From contig NZ_CAJQUA010000001.1 in the NCBI RefSeq assembly GCF_907163135.1, positions 511,001 to 575,000 on the forward strand: a stretch of 64,000 bases of DNA, given 5' to 3'. The DNA comes from Brachymonas denitrificans. GTDB lineage: Bacteria; Pseudomonadota; Gammaproteobacteria; Burkholderiales; Burkholderiaceae_C. Below are positions 1 to 10,180 of this stretch, one piece after another; within the stretch, counting starts at the first letter, position 1; each line of letters begins with the position of its first letter. Below the pieces are notes generated by a model, which was not told where the DNA came from, made no database searches, and saw only the letters and a list, made by a program, of their open reading frames with translations. Both the position numbers and the translations under genes were made by a program.

Positions 1-190
1 TACCGGCGGCGAATTCCGCATCAGCAATTTCCTGCTGTGGCAGTCCGCCTACAGCGAATTCCATTTCACCGAGGCGCTCTGGCCCGATTTCGACGAGGCG
101 GCGCTGGACCGTGCCATCGCCGATTTCTCCGCGCGCGAGCGCCGCTTCGGCCAGACCTCCGAGCAGGTCCAGCAGGACAGCGCATGCTGA
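1..190 (+). CDS. uppS: UppS, undecaprenyl diphosphate synthase, C-terminal part
   Basis: This is the last 63 codons of a gene that begins before the window. UppS is a cytoplasmic cis-prenyltransferase that makes the C55 lipid carrier for peptidoglycan and O-antigen. The fragment opens with [14 protein letters not shown] and continues with [10 protein letters not shown], which match the conserved C-terminal region of the family (the arginine-containing [13 protein letters not shown] motif binds diphosphate). The stop codon lies 7 nt inside cdsA, so the two genes are translationally linked. The position ahead of cdsA and dxr is the usual betaproteobacterial order. The N-terminal catalytic part cannot be assessed here. 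Confidence 0.93.
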   Translation, partial: TGGEFRISNFLLWQSAYSEFHFTEALWPDFDEAALDRAIADFSARERRFGQTSEQVQQDSAC

Positions 191-1020
191 AGCAGCGCGT
201 CATCACCGCCGTCCTGCTGCTGCTGGTGCTGCTGGCAGCCCTGTTTGCGCCGGTCGAGGCTGCCTTCGGCCTGCTGATGGCCGTGGTCATGGCCGCCGCC
301 GCATGGGAATGGGCGCGCCTGAGTGGCTGCCAGTCCGGCCTGTGCTGGGCAAGTGCGGTGCTGGCAGCCGGAGCCTGTGCCCTGATGACCTCCTGGGGCT
401 GGCATGCCAGTGCCTCCGAAGGGGTGCGCCTGTTCGTGACGCTGGCCAGCCTGGCCTGGCTGGGGCTGGCTCCCTGGCTGTTGCGCGCGGGGGTTCCCGT
501 CTGGCAGCGCATCCCGACGCCATTGCGTCTGGCCATGGGTCTGTTTGTGTTGTGCGCCTCCTGGCTGGCGGCCGTGCAGCTGCATGGCCGTTTCGGCGTC
601 TGGTATCTGCTCTCGGTGCTGGCACTGGCCTGGGCGGCCGACATTTCTGCCTATTTCGCCGGCCGCGCCTTCGGCAAGCGCAAGCTGGCACCTTCCATCA
701 GCCCCGGCAAGAGCTGGGCCGGCGTGTACGGCGGTCTGGCCGGCGCACTGGTGCTGGCGCTGGTCTGCACCCAGTTGCCGGTAGCCAATTTCCATGCCGA
801 TGTGGCAGGCCGTGCCGGTATTGCGGTGCTGCTGCTGGTAGTGGCAGCCCTCACCGCCATGAGCGTGGTGGGCGATCTGGTCGAGTCCCTGATGAAGCGC
901 AGTATGGGCATGAAGGACAGCAGCCAGCTGCTGCCCGGCCATGGCGGCATTCTGGACCGGATAGATGCTTTGCTGCCGGTACTGCCACTGGCCCTGACCG
1001 TTACCCTGTGGCTGGCATGA
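184..1020 (+). CDS. cdsA: CdsA, phosphatidate cytidylyltransferase
   Basis: Integral inner-membrane enzyme that converts phosphatidic acid and CTP to CDP-diacylglycerol, the precursor of all phospholipids. The 278-residue protein is almost entirely hydrophobic, with about eight membrane segments. Near the C-terminus (about residues 235-261) it has the CdsA signature: S-L-M-K-R, then K-D-S-S, then [12 protein letters not shown] start at ATG 184 (MLKQRV), overlapping the uppS stop. The open frame continues upstream, but only as a shadow of uppS. The stop overlaps the dxr start as ATGA, so cdsA belongs to the same operon. Confidence 0.96.
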   Translation: MLKQRVITAVLLLLVLLAALFAPVEAAFGLLMAVVMAAAAWEWARLSGCQSGLCWASAVLAAGACALMTSWGWHASASEGVRLFVTLASLAWLGLAPWLLRAGVPVWQRIPTPLRLAMGLFVLCASWLAAVQLHGRFGVWYLLSVLALAWAADISAYFAGRAFGKRKLAPSISPGKSWAGVYGGLAGALVLALVCTQLPVANFHADVAGRAGIAVLLLVVAALTAMSVVGDLVESLMKRSMGMKDSSQLLPGHGGILDRIDALLPVLPLALTVTLWLA

Positions 1021-2249
1021 GCCGGCCTGTGCGCATGACTCCGTCTTCTCCTTCTTCCTTCCCGCAACAAGTCACCGTTCTCGGCGCCACTGGCTCCATC
1101 GGTACCAATACGCTGGACGTGATCGCCCGCCATCCGGAGCAGTTCCGGGTGTTCGCGCTGAGCGCCGCCACCCAGACCGACAAGATGCTGGAGCTGTGCC
1201 GCCGCTTTGTGCCCCGCTATGCGGTGATGGCTTCCGAGCCGCATGCGCAGGCGCTGCGCGGGGCCTGCAAGGCGCATGGCCTGGCTGTCGAGGTGCTCAG
1301 TGGCGAGCAGGGTTTGGTGGATGTGTCCAGCCATCCCGATGTGGATGCCGTGATGGCCGCCATCGTGGGTGCCGCCGGGCTGGCGCCCTGTCTGGCGGCA
1401 GCGCGTACCGGCAAGCGCCTGCTGCTGGCCAACAAGGAGGCGCTGGTCGTCGGTGGCCGCGTGTTCCTGGATGCGGTGGAGCAGGGAGGTGCCACCTTGC
1501 TGCCGATTGACAGCGAGCACTCCGCCATTTTCCAGTCGTTGCCAGAAGATCCGGCCACCTGGCAGCAGCGCGTCGAAAAAATCATCCTGACCGCTTCCGG
1601 CGGGCCGTTCCGCACGGCCGACCCGGCTGTGCTCAGGGACGTCACCCCCGAGCAGGCCTGTGCCCATCCCAACTGGAGCATGGGTCGCAAGATTTCGGTC
1701 GATTCCGCCACCATGATGAACAAGGCGCTCGAGGTGATCGAGGCGCACTACCTGTTCGGCATGCCGCCCGAGCGCATGGGCGTGGTGATCCACCCGCAGA
1801 GCATCGTGCATTCCATGGTGCAATATCGCGACGCCTCCATCGTGGCGCAGATGGGCACGCCCGACATGCGTGTGCCGATTGCCTATGGCCTGTCCTGGCC
1901 GGAGCGCATCGCGAGCGGGGCGGCGGCGCTGGACTTCGCCAGCCTGTCGGCCATGACCTTCGAGGCGGTGGACCAGCACGGCCATCCGGAGCGCTTCCCC
2001 TGTCTGCCGCTGGTATGGCAGGTGCTGAAGGCGCAACCGGGCAGCACGGCGGTGCTGAATGCTGCCAACGAGGTGGCGGTGGCGTCCTTTCTGGATCGCC
2101 GCATCCGCTTTGACCAGATCTACCAGATCAATGCTGCCACGCTGGAGCAATCGCAATTTGCCTCGCCGCAATCGCTGGACGACCTGCTGGCGCTGGATGG
2201 GCAATCGCGCGCGCTGGCTGACCGGCTGGTGCAGCAGCTGCAGACATGA
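1017..2249 (+). CDS. dxr: Dxr, 1-deoxy-D-xylulose 5-phosphate reductoisomerase
   Basis: Second enzyme of the MEP isoprenoid pathway: it rearranges and reduces DXP to MEP with NADPH. The nucleotide-binding motif GATGSIG is at residues 23-29. Further along are the conserved ANKEALVVGG, DSEHSAIFQ (metal ligands) and SVDSATMMNKALEVIEAH segments. The ATG at 1017 overlaps the cdsA stop as ATGA and gives 410 residues. ATG 1035 (MTPSSPSS) is a plausible alternative giving 404. Neither has a strong ribosome-binding site. The next gene, rseP, again overlaps by ATGA. Product identity is clear; only the start is uncertain. Confidence 0.95.
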   Translation: MSRPVRMTPSSPSSFPQQVTVLGATGSIGTNTLDVIARHPEQFRVFALSAATQTDKMLELCRRFVPRYAVMASEPHAQALRGACKAHGLAVEVLSGEQGLVDVSSHPDVDAVMAAIVGAAGLAPCLAAARTGKRLLLANKEALVVGGRVFLDAVEQGGATLLPIDSEHSAIFQSLPEDPATWQQRVEKIILTASGGPFRTADPAVLRDVTPEQACAHPNWSMGRKISVDSATMMNKALEVIEAHYLFGMPPERMGVVIHPQSIVHSMVQYRDASIVAQMGTPDMRVPIAYGLSWPERIASGAAALDFASLSAMTFEAVDQHGHPERFPCLPLVWQVLKAQPGSTAVLNAANEVAVASFLDRRIRFDQIYQINAATLEQSQFASPQSLDDLLALDGQSRALADRLVQQLQT

Positions 2250-3607
2250 TCACGCTGCTGGCCTTCCTCGTCGCGCTGGGGCTGCTCATCACCATCCATG
2301 AGTACGGCCATTACCGCGTGGCGCGTGCCTGTGACGTGAAGGTGCTCAAGTTTTCTGTCGGATTCGGCAAGCCGCTCTGGAGCTGGACCAGCCCGCGCAG
2401 CGGCACCGAGTACGCCGTGGCAGCACTGCCACTGGGCGGCTTCGTGCGCATGCTGGACGAGCGGGAGGCGCCCGTGCCGGCCGACCAGCGCCACCTCGCC
2501 TTCAATACCCAGTCTGTCTGGAAACGCATCGCCATCGTCGCGGCCGGCCCCCTGGCCAACCTGCTGCTGGCCGTGCTGATCTACTCGGGCCTGGCCTGGT
2601 ATGGCATGAGCGAAGTCAGTCCGGTGATCGCGCAGCCTGCTGTGGGCAGCCTGGCCGACAAGGCCGGCCTGCGCAGCGGCGACCGCATCGTCTCCCTGCG
2701 CTGGCTCGATGACGAAGCACAGGAGGTGCAGCCCGTCCGTTCGCTCGGAACGCTGCAGTGGGAGCTGACGCAGGCCGCCTTGCAGGGACGCGATGTCGAA
2801 TTGCAGGCCAGCCAGGGCAGTGATTCCATCCGCACGCATGTGCTGGCCATGCAGCAGGCCGGCCTGAGCGATGTGGATGCCGGGACGCTGGAGCGGATCG
2901 GCATAGCTGCCCCTTTCATGCCGCCTCTGGTCGGCGAGATGGTGCCGGGCGAACCGGCGGAGCGTGCCGGCCTGCAGGTCGGTGACCGCGTACTGCGTGT
3001 CGATGGCAAGCCGGTGGAGGATGCGGCCGAGCTGCGCCGTCTGGTTCGTGCCGAAACCGGCGGCAAGCGGCAGCTCTGGCAGGTGAGCCGCAACGGTGAA
3101 CTGCTCGAGATTGCCGTTGCCCCGCAAGCCGTGCAGCAGGAAGGTGTCAGCGTGGGCCGTATCGGCGCCTTTCTGGGCGCGCCCCCCGAAATGACGACCG
3201 TGCGTCTGGGCGCCGTCGATGGTGCCAAGCACGGCCTGCAGCGCACCTGGGACATGGCGGCTTTCAGCCTGCGCATGCTGGGCCGCATGGTGGTGGGAGA
3301 AGCCTCGCTCAGGAATCTGAGTGGTCCGATCAGTATCGCCGACTATGCCGGCCGCTCGGCACGGGCGGGCCTGGCCACCTATATTGCGTTCCTCGCACTG
3401 ATCAGCGTGAGTCTGGGCGTACTCAATTTGTTGCCAATCCCGATCTTGGACGGTGGTCACCTGATGTATTATTTGTGGGAAGCTGCTACGGGCCGGGCTG
3501 TGCCTGACGCGTTTGTGCAGCGCCTGCAGCAGATCGGAATGGCCATTCTGATCGGTCTCATGGGCATAGCCCTGTTCAATGATCTCACCCGCGTGCTGGG
3601 CACCTAG
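2246..3607 (+). CDS. rseP: RseP, site-2 intramembrane zinc metalloprotease
   Basis: Inner-membrane protease that cleaves the anti-sigma factor RseA within the membrane, releasing sigma-E during envelope stress. The protein has 453 residues. The catalytic HEYGH motif is at residues 18-22 in the first membrane helix, and LDG, which supplies the third zinc ligand, is at 401-403. Two PDZ domains lie between them, with motifs such as GSLADKAGLRSGDRI and GEPAERAGLQVGDRV. It sits between dxr and bamA, the usual context, and starts in an ATGA overlap with dxr. Confidence 0.95.
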   Translation: MITLLAFLVALGLLITIHEYGHYRVARACDVKVLKFSVGFGKPLWSWTSPRSGTEYAVAALPLGGFVRMLDEREAPVPADQRHLAFNTQSVWKRIAIVAAGPLANLLLAVLIYSGLAWYGMSEVSPVIAQPAVGSLADKAGLRSGDRIVSLRWLDDEAQEVQPVRSLGTLQWELTQAALQGRDVELQASQGSDSIRTHVLAMQQAGLSDVDAGTLERIGIAAPFMPPLVGEMVPGEPAERAGLQVGDRVLRVDGKPVEDAAELRRLVRAETGGKRQLWQVSRNGELLEIAVAPQAVQQEGVSVGRIGAFLGAPPEMTTVRLGAVDGAKHGLQRTWDMAAFSLRMLGRMVVGEASLRNLSGPISIADYAGRSARAGLATYIAFLALISVSLGVLNLLPIPILDGGHLMYYLWEAATGRAVPDAFVQRLQQIGMAILIGLMGIALFNDLTRVLGT

Positions 3608-3657
3608 TGCCCGCAAGCGGATTGCGGCCAATGCCTGAACCAATACAAGCGATATTC

Positions 3658-6120
3658 ATGAAGCGAACCTCCCTGCCTTTCCGCCACACCGCCATTGCTG
3701 CCGTCGTGGGTCTGGGTTTCCTCGCCAATGCAGCGTGGGCTGTCACTCCCTTCATCGTGAAGGACGTCAAGGTCGAAGGCCTGCAGCGGGTCGATGCCGG
3801 CACCGTGTTTGCCTCCATTCCGGTCAAAGTGGGCGAGACCTACGACGATGACAAGGGCTCCGCTGCCATTCGCGCGCTGTACAGCCTCGGCCTGTTCAGC
3901 GATGTCAAGGTCGAGACGCGTGGTGGCGACGTGGTGGTGGTGGTGCAGGAGCGCCCGACCATCAACGAGGTGACGCTGACGTCCTTCAATGCCTTCGACA
4001 AGAAGACGGTGCTGGCCGGCCTGGCCGGAGCAGGCATTGGCGCCGGCCGTCCCTTCGACAAGGCGGCAGAAGACCTGGCCGTGCAGGAACTCAAGCGCCA
4101 GTACGAGAACAAGGGCTTCTACGGCACCGAGGTCGTGACCACCGTCACGCCCATCGACCGCAACCGTGTCAACGTTAACTTCACCGTGCATGAGGGCGCT
4201 TCCTCCCGCATCCGCAGCATCCGTTTCGTCGGCAACCAGGCCTTCAGCGAGTCCACGCTGCGTGGCCAGATGGAGCAGGATACCGGCGGCTGGATGTCCT
4301 GGTACACCAAGTCCAACCGATACTCCCAGCAGCGCCTCAACAGCGATCTGGAAGCCGTGCGCAGCTATTACCTGAACCGCGGCTACCTTGAATTCAAGGT
4401 GGATTCGACCCAGGTGGCCCTGTCTCCCGACAAGCGCGACATCGACATCACCGTCAACGTGACCGAAGGTCCCAAATATGTGGTGTCCGGTGTATCGCTG
4501 GCAGGCAATTTCCTGGACAAGGAAGACGAGTTCAAGTCGCTGGTCAAGGTCAAGCCGGGCGAGCCCTACAAGGTGGACGATGTGGCAGCAACGGTCAAGG
4601 CGATGACGGACCGCTTCGGCAACTACGGCTTCGCCTTTGCCAAGATCACGCCGCAGCCGTCCATCGACCGCGAGAACCAGCAGGTGGCGCTGGTGTTTGC
4701 CGCCAACCCCGACCAGCGCGCCTATGTGCGCCGCATCAACGTGGCTGGCAACACCAAGACGCGTGACGAGGTGATCCGCCGCGAACTGCGTCAGTTCGAG
4801 TCGTCCTGGTATGACGCCGACAAGATCAAGCGCTCGCGCGACCGCGTGGACCGCCTGGGCTACTTCAACGAAGTCACTGTGGACACCACTCCGGTGCCCG
4901 GTACTTCCGATCAGGCCGACCTGACGGTGGCGGTGAAGGAGCGCCCCACCGGCTCGCTGCAGATCGGTGCCGGCTACTCCTCGACGGACAAGGTGTCCCT
5001 GTCCGCCGGCGTGAGCCAGGACAACATCTTCGGCTCCGGCCAGTCGCTGTCTGCAGAGATCAACACCAGCAAGTACAACCGCTCGGCGTCCATCACATCG
5101 GTGGATCCGTATTTCACGACGGATGGCGTGTCGCGTACGTTCAATGCGTTCTACAGCCGCGCCGAGCCCTACGCTTCGCAGGGTAGCGGTTCCTATGACT
5201 ACCGCATTCAGCAATTGGGCGGCAATCTGGCATTCGGGATTCCGTTTACCGAACGTGATACCGTGTATTTCGGCGGTGGCTTCGAGCAATACAAGATCCA
5301 GCCGGGCAATGCATCCACGATTGCCGTTGAAAACAAGTTGACCAATGAGCAATGGCAGTTCCTGGCAGAAAATACCTGCAACTCCGGAACGTTCAGCACG
5401 CCTTTGAGCGACGACGACAAGAAGTACATCGCTGCGAACTGCAAGACCAGCGCGTACGGGGTGCCCTTGACGATTGGCTGGTCGCGTGATTCCCGCGACA
5501 GCTCATTGGCGCCAACGACCGGCATGTACCAGCGAGTGAGTGCGGCTGTGAGCCCGTTCGGAGACCTCAAATATGCGCTGGCCAACTATCGCTTCCAGTA
5601 CTATTACCCCTTGAACAAGCAGTTCACGCTCGCCTTCAATACGGACCTGGGCTATGGCAAGGGTCTGGGCAACAAGGAGTTCCCGTTCTTCAAGAACTTC
5701 TATTCCGGCGGTTTGGGCTCGGTGCGAGGTTTTGACCAAGGTTCTCTTGGCCCGAAAAACAAGGCTTGGGATGGAGGTGTTTATTCGGTCGGTGGCAACA
5801 AGACATTCAACGTGAACCTTGAAATGATCACCCCCTTCCCAGGTGCCGGTAATGAGAAAACGCTCCGGATGTTTGGCTTCCTGGACGCAGGCAATGTTTA
5901 TTCCGATCGTGCGGGCGCTTACAATCCGGTCTATACCAGTGTGGACGGTGAAACCGTTGATGTGAACCAATATGCCAAAAAGGTGCGTGTATCGGCGGGG
6001 GCTGGCATTCGCTGGCTGTCGCCCATGGGTCCCTTGAGTCTGGCTTTCGGTTTCCCGCTCAAGAAGTACCCGGGTGATAAACTGCAGAAGGTTCAATTCC
6101 AGATTGGCGCTACGTTCTGA
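3658..6120 (+). CDS. bamA: BamA, outer membrane protein assembly factor
   Basis: Core of the BAM complex, which folds and inserts beta-barrel proteins into the outer membrane. I start at ATG 3658 (MKRTSLPF), giving 820 residues with a signal peptide that probably ends after AWA at about residue 28. Five POTRA repeats fill roughly residues 30-430, and a C-terminal 16-stranded barrel follows. The conserved VRGF lock motif is at residues 689-692, and the protein ends in phenylalanine (QIGATF), the expected C-terminal barrel signal. A GTG at 3607 would add 17 residues ahead of a normal signal peptide and is unlikely. Confidence 0.97.
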   Translation: MKRTSLPFRHTAIAAVVGLGFLANAAWAVTPFIVKDVKVEGLQRVDAGTVFASIPVKVGETYDDDKGSAAIRALYSLGLFSDVKVETRGGDVVVVVQERPTINEVTLTSFNAFDKKTVLAGLAGAGIGAGRPFDKAAEDLAVQELKRQYENKGFYGTEVVTTVTPIDRNRVNVNFTVHEGASSRIRSIRFVGNQAFSESTLRGQMEQDTGGWMSWYTKSNRYSQQRLNSDLEAVRSYYLNRGYLEFKVDSTQVALSPDKRDIDITVNVTEGPKYVVSGVSLAGNFLDKEDEFKSLVKVKPGEPYKVDDVAATVKAMTDRFGNYGFAFAKITPQPSIDRENQQVALVFAANPDQRAYVRRINVAGNTKTRDEVIRRELRQFESSWYDADKIKRSRDRVDRLGYFNEVTVDTTPVPGTSDQADLTVAVKERPTGSLQIGAGYSSTDKVSLSAGVSQDNIFGSGQSLSAEINTSKYNRSASITSVDPYFTTDGVSRTFNAFYSRAEPYASQGSGSYDYRIQQLGGNLAFGIPFTERDTVYFGGGFEQYKIQPGNASTIAVENKLTNEQWQFLAENTCNSGTFSTPLSDDDKKYIAANCKTSAYGVPLTIGWSRDSRDSSLAPTTGMYQRVSAAVSPFGDLKYALANYRFQYYYPLNKQFTLAFNTDLGYGKGLGNKEFPFFKNFYSGGLGSVRGFDQGSLGPKNKAWDGGVYSVGGNKTFNVNLEMITPFPGAGNEKTLRMFGFLDAGNVYSDRAGAYNPVYTSVDGETVDVNQYAKKVRVSAGAGIRWLSPMGPLSLAFGFPLKKYPGDKLQKVQFQIGATF

Positions 6121-6122
6121 TC

Positions 6123-6680
6123 ATGAAGTCCCGTTTTTCTCCCTCCGCCCTGAGTGCAGCGCTGCTGCTGTCGTCGGCTGCGTTGTTTGGTTGCGCGGCT
6201 CAGGCACAGGTGGCAGCACCTGCTGCCGAGCCGGTCGCGGTGGCTGGCACCCGTATCGGTTTCGTCAATACGGATCGCCTGTTCAGCGAGACCAATGCGG
6301 CGCAAAATGCGCAGAACAAGCTCAAGCAGGAGTTTGCGAGCCGCGAAAAGCAGTTGCTGGGCATGGGTGAAAGCCTGCAGAAGGCCATGAACCAGTTCGA
6401 GAAGGACGCTCCCCGCATGTCCGAGGCGCAGCGTGCCGAGCGCCAGCGCCAGTTGATGACGCAGGATGCCGAATTCCAGCAGAAGCGCCGCGAGTTTCAG
6501 GAAGACCTGAACAACCGCAAGAACGAAGAGCTGCAGCAACTGCTGGATCGTGCCAACCGCGTGGTGATCCAGGTGGCCAAGGCCGAGCGTTACGATGTGA
6601 TCCTGCAGGAGGCCGTCTATGTGGACCGTCGCCTGGATATTACGGACAAGGTCATTGCCGCCCTCAATGCCGGCAAGTAA
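6123..6680 (+). CDS. ompH: OmpH/Skp-family periplasmic chaperone
   Basis: Skp-type chaperone that carries unfolded outer-membrane proteins across the periplasm to BamA. The 185-residue protein has an N-terminal signal sequence, then the family core beginning at TRIGFVNTDRLFSE and a long, highly charged helical arm region (about residues 60-150) typical of Skp tentacles. LFGC in the signal region is not a standard lipobox, and the later AQAQ site looks more like type I signal peptidase cleavage. It begins 2 nt after the bamA stop and is the last gene before a strong terminator. Confidence 0.92.
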   Translation: MKSRFSPSALSAALLLSSAALFGCAAQAQVAAPAAEPVAVAGTRIGFVNTDRLFSETNAAQNAQNKLKQEFASREKQLLGMGESLQKAMNQFEKDAPRMSEAQRAERQRQLMTQDAEFQQKRREFQEDLNNRKNEELQQLLDRANRVVIQVAKAERYDVILQEAVYVDRRLDITDKVIAALNAGK

Positions 6681-6702
6681 GGTAGCGCAGGCTGGCTACC
6701 GC

Positions 6703-6727
6703 AAAAGGCGCCTTGGCGCCTTTTTTT
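6703..6727 (+). terminator. Rho-independent terminator after ompH
   Basis: GGCGCC-TT-GGCGCC stem flanked by an A-run and followed by seven T. A second small hairpin (GGTAGC...GCTACC, 6681-6700) precedes it. It separates the bamA/ompH unit from lpxD, genes that are co-transcribed without such a terminator in enterics. Confidence 0.88.
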
Positions 6728-6746
6728 CATGTTTCAGGAGAGAGCC

Positions 6747-7748
6747 ATGGTGGATGTGAGCGTACAGGAGATTGTCGAGGCCATGCAGGCCTGCGGCGGT
6801 GAATTGCACGGAGATGGCAACATCCGCGTGGCGCGCATTGCCGCACTGGAGCATGCCACGGCCGACAGCATCAGCTTCCTGAGCAATCCGCGCTTTGCTG
6901 ATCTGCTGCAGACTACCCCGGCTGCCTGCCTGATCGTGGCACCGGCCATGCTGGAGGCGGCCAGCAAGCAGGGTCGCGCCTGCATCGTGACCGACAATCC
7001 CTATGCTTGGTATGCGCAGTTCACCCAGTGGTGGAAGCGACGTACCCGCCCCGCGCCGGAGCACCATATTCATCCGAGTGCGGTGGTGCACCCCGAGGCG
7101 CAGGTGCACGAAACCGCCATTATCGGTCCGCTCTGCGTGGTCGAGCGCGGCGCGCGCGTGGGTGCGCACAGCTGGCTGAAATCGCGCGTGCAGCTGAGTG
7201 AATACTGCAGCGTGGGCGAGCGCTGCATCATCCATCCGGGTGCCGTGATCGGTGCCGATGGCTTCGGCTTTGCGCCGGTCAAGGGTGGCGGCTGGACCAA
7301 GATCGAGCAACTTGGCGCCGTGCGCATCGGCAATGATGTGGAGATCGGCGCCAACACCTGCGTGGATCGCGGCGCGATCGACGATACCGTGATCGAGGAC
7401 GGCGTGAAGCTCGACAACCTGATCCAGATCGCGCACAACGTGCATCTGGGCCGCAACGTGGCCATGGCCGCCAATGCCGGCATTGCGGGCAGTACCACGG
7501 TGGAGGAGGGCGTCACCATCGGCGGCGCCGCCAACATCATGGGGCACAGCCGGCTGGTCAAGGGCGTCAACGTGTCGGCCACCACCTTTGTCTCGCGCTC
7601 GATTCTCAAGCCCGGCACCTATTCGGGACACTTTCCCTTCGACGATAATGCGAGTTGGGAAAAGAATGCTGCGGTGGTTCGCCAGCTTGCCAGGCTGCGC
7701 GAGCGTGTCCGCACCCTAGAACGTCAACTTTCGGAACAACAACAATGA
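6747..7748 (+). CDS. lpxD: LpxD, UDP-3-O-acylglucosamine N-acyltransferase
   Basis: Third step of lipid A synthesis: transfers a 3-hydroxyacyl chain from ACP to UDP-3-O-acyl-glucosamine. The 333-residue product has an N-terminal uridine-binding domain followed by hexapeptide repeats that form a left-handed beta-helix. The catalytic base is the His at residue 230 in IAHNVHLG. I chose ATG 6747 because AGGAGAG sits just upstream; ATG 6729 would add six residues and lies next to the terminator. The stop overlaps fabZ as ATGA. Confidence 0.96.
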   Translation: MVDVSVQEIVEAMQACGGELHGDGNIRVARIAALEHATADSISFLSNPRFADLLQTTPAACLIVAPAMLEAASKQGRACIVTDNPYAWYAQFTQWWKRRTRPAPEHHIHPSAVVHPEAQVHETAIIGPLCVVERGARVGAHSWLKSRVQLSEYCSVGERCIIHPGAVIGADGFGFAPVKGGGWTKIEQLGAVRIGNDVEIGANTCVDRGAIDDTVIEDGVKLDNLIQIAHNVHLGRNVAMAANAGIAGSTTVEEGVTIGGAANIMGHSRLVKGVNVSATTFVSRSILKPGTYSGHFPFDDNASWEKNAAVVRQLARLRERVRTLERQLSEQQQ

Positions 7749-8194
7749 AATCGATGGACATCCACCAGGTCATCAAGCGCCTGCCGCACCGCTATCCCTT
7801 CCTGCTGGTGGACCGGGTGCTCGAACTCGAGGATGGCAAGCGCATCAAGGCGCTGAAGAATGTCACCATCAACGAGCCATTCTTCGTGGGCCACTTCCCC
7901 CACCGTCCGGTGATGCCGGGCGTGCTGATGCTGGAGGCGCTGGCGCAGACGTCGGCGCTGCTGTCCATGATCCCCGAGGGCGATGAACTGGCACCGGATG
8001 TGGTGTACTACTTCGTCGGCATCGACAACGCGCGCTTCAAGCGTCCGGTGGAGCCGGGCGACCAATTGGTAATGGAAGCAACCATGGAGCGCGCACGCGC
8101 CGGCATCTACAAGTTCCACGCCAAGGCTACGGTCGATGGAGAGCTGGTGTGCGAGGCTGACCTGATGTGTACCATCCGCAAGATCGAGTCCTGA
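7745..8194 (+). CDS. fabZ: FabZ, 3-hydroxyacyl-ACP dehydratase
   Basis: Hot-dog fold dehydratase of type II fatty acid synthesis that supplies unsaturated and saturated acyl-ACPs and competes with LpxA/LpxD for 3-hydroxyacyl-ACP. The 149-residue protein has the catalytic His50 in [13 protein letters not shown] and Glu64 in MLEALAQ. It starts in an ATGA overlap with lpxD and precedes lpxA, the classical lpxD-fabZ-lpxA-lpxB order. Length and motifs match the family without anomaly. Confidence 0.97.
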   Translation: MKSMDIHQVIKRLPHRYPFLLVDRVLELEDGKRIKALKNVTINEPFFVGHFPHRPVMPGVLMLEALAQTSALLSMIPEGDELAPDVVYYFVGIDNARFKRPVEPGDQLVMEATMERARAGIYKFHAKATVDGELVCEADLMCTIRKIES

Positions 8195-8213
8195 TCCGGA
8201 GAAAGGCAGAGGC

Positions 8214-9002
8214 ATGACCCTGATTCACCCTACCGCGCTGATCGATCCCGCGGCCGAGTTGGCTGCGGATGTCGAAGTGGGTCCCTATGCCGTGATCGGC
8301 CCCGATGTGCGCATCGGCCGTGGCAGCAAGATCGGTGCGCATTGCGTGATCCAGGGGCATACGACGATCGGGGAGGAAAATACCTTCTTCCAGTTCAGTT
8401 CCATCGGCGCCGCGCCACAGGACAAGAAGTACGCGGGCGAGCCGACCCGGCTGGAGATCGGCAACCGCAATACGGTGCGCGAATTCTGCACCTTCAATAC
8501 CGGCACCGCGCAGGACAGCGGCTGCACGCGCATTGGCGATGACAACTGGATCATGGCCTATGTGCATATCGCGCACGATGTGCAGCTGGGCAGCCAGACC
8601 ATTCTGGCGAACAACGCCACGCTGGCCGGACACGTGCATGTGGGTGACTGGGTGATCATCGGCGGCCTGTCGGGCGTGCACCAGTTCGTCAAGATCGGTG
8701 CGCATGCGATGGTGGGGTTTTCGTCGGCCATCAGCCAGGATGTGCCGCCCTTCATCATGGCCGATGGCAATCCGGCGGCGGCGCGTGGCTTCAACGTCGA
8801 AGGGCTGCGCCGTCGCGGCTTCGGCCCGCAGCGCATTGCGGCGGTCAAGGCCATGTACCGGCAGATCTACCGTGCGGGCCTGACGCTGGAACAGGCGCTG
8901 GAAGCCCTGTGCGGCATCGAGGCCGAACATCCCGAAGCGACTGCAGACGTGCAGCTGATGCGCGATTTCCTCGCTGCGTCGCGCCGCGGCATCGTGCGCT
9001 GA
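8214..9002 (+). CDS. lpxA: LpxA, acyl-ACP--UDP-N-acetylglucosamine O-acyltransferase
   Basis: First committed enzyme of lipid A synthesis. The 262-residue protein begins with [14 protein letters not shown], typical of LpxA, followed by the hexapeptide-repeat beta-helix. The catalytic His is residue 121 in [10 protein letters not shown]-terminal helical domain (from about residue 190) completes it. A purine-rich ribosome-binding site (GGAGAAAGGCAGAGG) precedes ATG 8214. It lies 19 nt after fabZ, and lpxB starts 14 nt after its stop. Confidence 0.97.
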   Translation: MTLIHPTALIDPAAELAADVEVGPYAVIGPDVRIGRGSKIGAHCVIQGHTTIGEENTFFQFSSIGAAPQDKKYAGEPTRLEIGNRNTVREFCTFNTGTAQDSGCTRIGDDNWIMAYVHIAHDVQLGSQTILANNATLAGHVHVGDWVIIGGLSGVHQFVKIGAHAMVGFSSAISQDVPPFIMADGNPAAARGFNVEGLRRRGFGPQRIAAVKAMYRQIYRAGLTLEQALEALCGIEAEHPEATADVQLMRDFLAASRRGIVR

Positions 9003-9016
9003 TCAGCCGGGGCGAC

Positions 9017-10180
9017 ATGCCGAAGTTTTTTGCTGCCAATGACGGCTTGCAGTTCGCCATGGTGGCGGGCGAGGCATCCGGCGATCTGCTGGCCAGCCTG
9101 CTGCTGCAGGGCGCACGCCAGCGCTGGCCCCATCTGCAGGCGCGCGGCATTGGCGGTGCCCAGATGGAGGCGCAGGGTTTTGTCGCCCAGTGGCCGAGCG
9201 AGGCGCTGGCGGTGCACGGCTACAGTTTCGAAGTGCTGCGCCGGGTGGCGGGCATCTGGCAGATCCGCAACGAGCTGCGCCAGCAGTTGCTGGCACGCAA
9301 GCCGGATCTGTTCGTCGGCGTGGATGCGCCCGATTTCAACCTCGGATTGGAAGAAGACCTGCGCAGCGCCGGAGTGCGCACGGTGCATTTCGTCTCCCCG
9401 TCCATCTGGGCCTGGCGGCCGGAGCGGGTACACAAGATCCGCCGCGCGGCCGACCATGTGCTGTGCATTTTCCCGTTCGAGCCGGATCTGCTGGCGCGGC
9501 ACGGTATTTCCAGTACCTATGTGGGGCACCCGCTCGCCAATACACTGCCAATGGAGCCCGATCAGGCCGGTGCGCGGCGCGCGCTCGGCCTGCCGGAGCA
9601 GGGCGAGGTGCTGGCCTTGCTGCCAGGCAGCCGCGGCTCGGAAATCCAATATCTGGCACCACGCTTCCTGGATGCAGCGAAGCTGCTGCAGAAGCAGCGC
9701 CCAGGCCTGCAGTGCGTGCTGCCGGCCGTGCCTGCGCAGTACCAGCGCGTGCGCCAACTGGTGCGCGAGCAGGGCATGGAGGGCCAGCTGCAGGTGGTCA
9801 AGGGGCAGTCGCATGCGGTACTGGCAGCCTGTGATGTGACGCTGATTGCCAGCGGCACGGCCACGCTGGAAGCGGCGCTGTTCAAGCGCCCGATGGTGAT
9901 TTCCTATGCCATGCATCCGGTGTCGGCACTGCTGATGCGGCGCAAGCAGTTGCAGCCCTGGGTGGGGCTGCCGAATATCCTGTGTCGGGATTTCGTCGTG
10001 CCCGAACTGCTGCAGGACCAGGCGACGCCACGCGCGCTGGCGGCTGCCATGAGCGACTGGCTGGACCAACCGGCCCGCGTGGCTGCCGTGCGCGCCCGAT
10101 TTACCGAGTTGCACCACGTGCTGCAGCGTGATACTGCCAGACTGGCTACCGATGCGATCGCCCAGGTTCTCTCCCGCTGA
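9017..10180 (+). CDS. lpxB: LpxB, lipid-A-disaccharide synthase
   Basis: Family GT19 peripheral membrane glycosyltransferase that joins UDP-2,3-diacylglucosamine and lipid X to form the lipid A disaccharide. The start is ATG 9017 ([10 protein letters not shown]), giving 387 residues. Family motifs include [11 protein letters not shown] near the N-terminus, [21 protein letters not shown] and LLPGSRGSE. Longer readings of the frame run into lpxA and are not supported. The 3' end overlaps rnhB by 29 nt. Confidence 0.96.
   Translation: MPKFFAANDGLQFAMVAGEASGDLLASLLLQGARQRWPHLQARGIGGAQMEAQGFVAQWPSEALAVHGYSFEVLRRVAGIWQIRNELRQQLLARKPDLFVGVDAPDFNLGLEEDLRSAGVRTVHFVSPSIWAWRPERVHKIRRAADHVLCIFPFEPDLLARHGISSTYVGHPLANTLPMEPDQAGARRALGLPEQGEVLALLPGSRGSEIQYLAPRFLDAAKLLQKQRPGLQCVLPAVPAQYQRVRQLVREQGMEGQLQVVKGQSHAVLAACDVTLIASGTATLEAALFKRPMVISYAMHPVSALLMRRKQLQPWVGLPNILCRDFVVPELLQDQATPRALAAAMSDWLDQPARVAAVRARFTELHHVLQRDTARLATDAIAQVLSR

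Noticed and set aside
49-942. Long minus-strand open frame opposite cdsA
   Set aside because: It is His/Gln-rich shadow translation of a GC-rich gene; cdsA has the full family signature on the plus strand.
6123-6680. OmpH/Skp considered as a lipoprotein because of LFGC in its signal region
   Set aside because: Phe at -2 does not fit the lipobox, and a normal type I cleavage site follows a few residues later.
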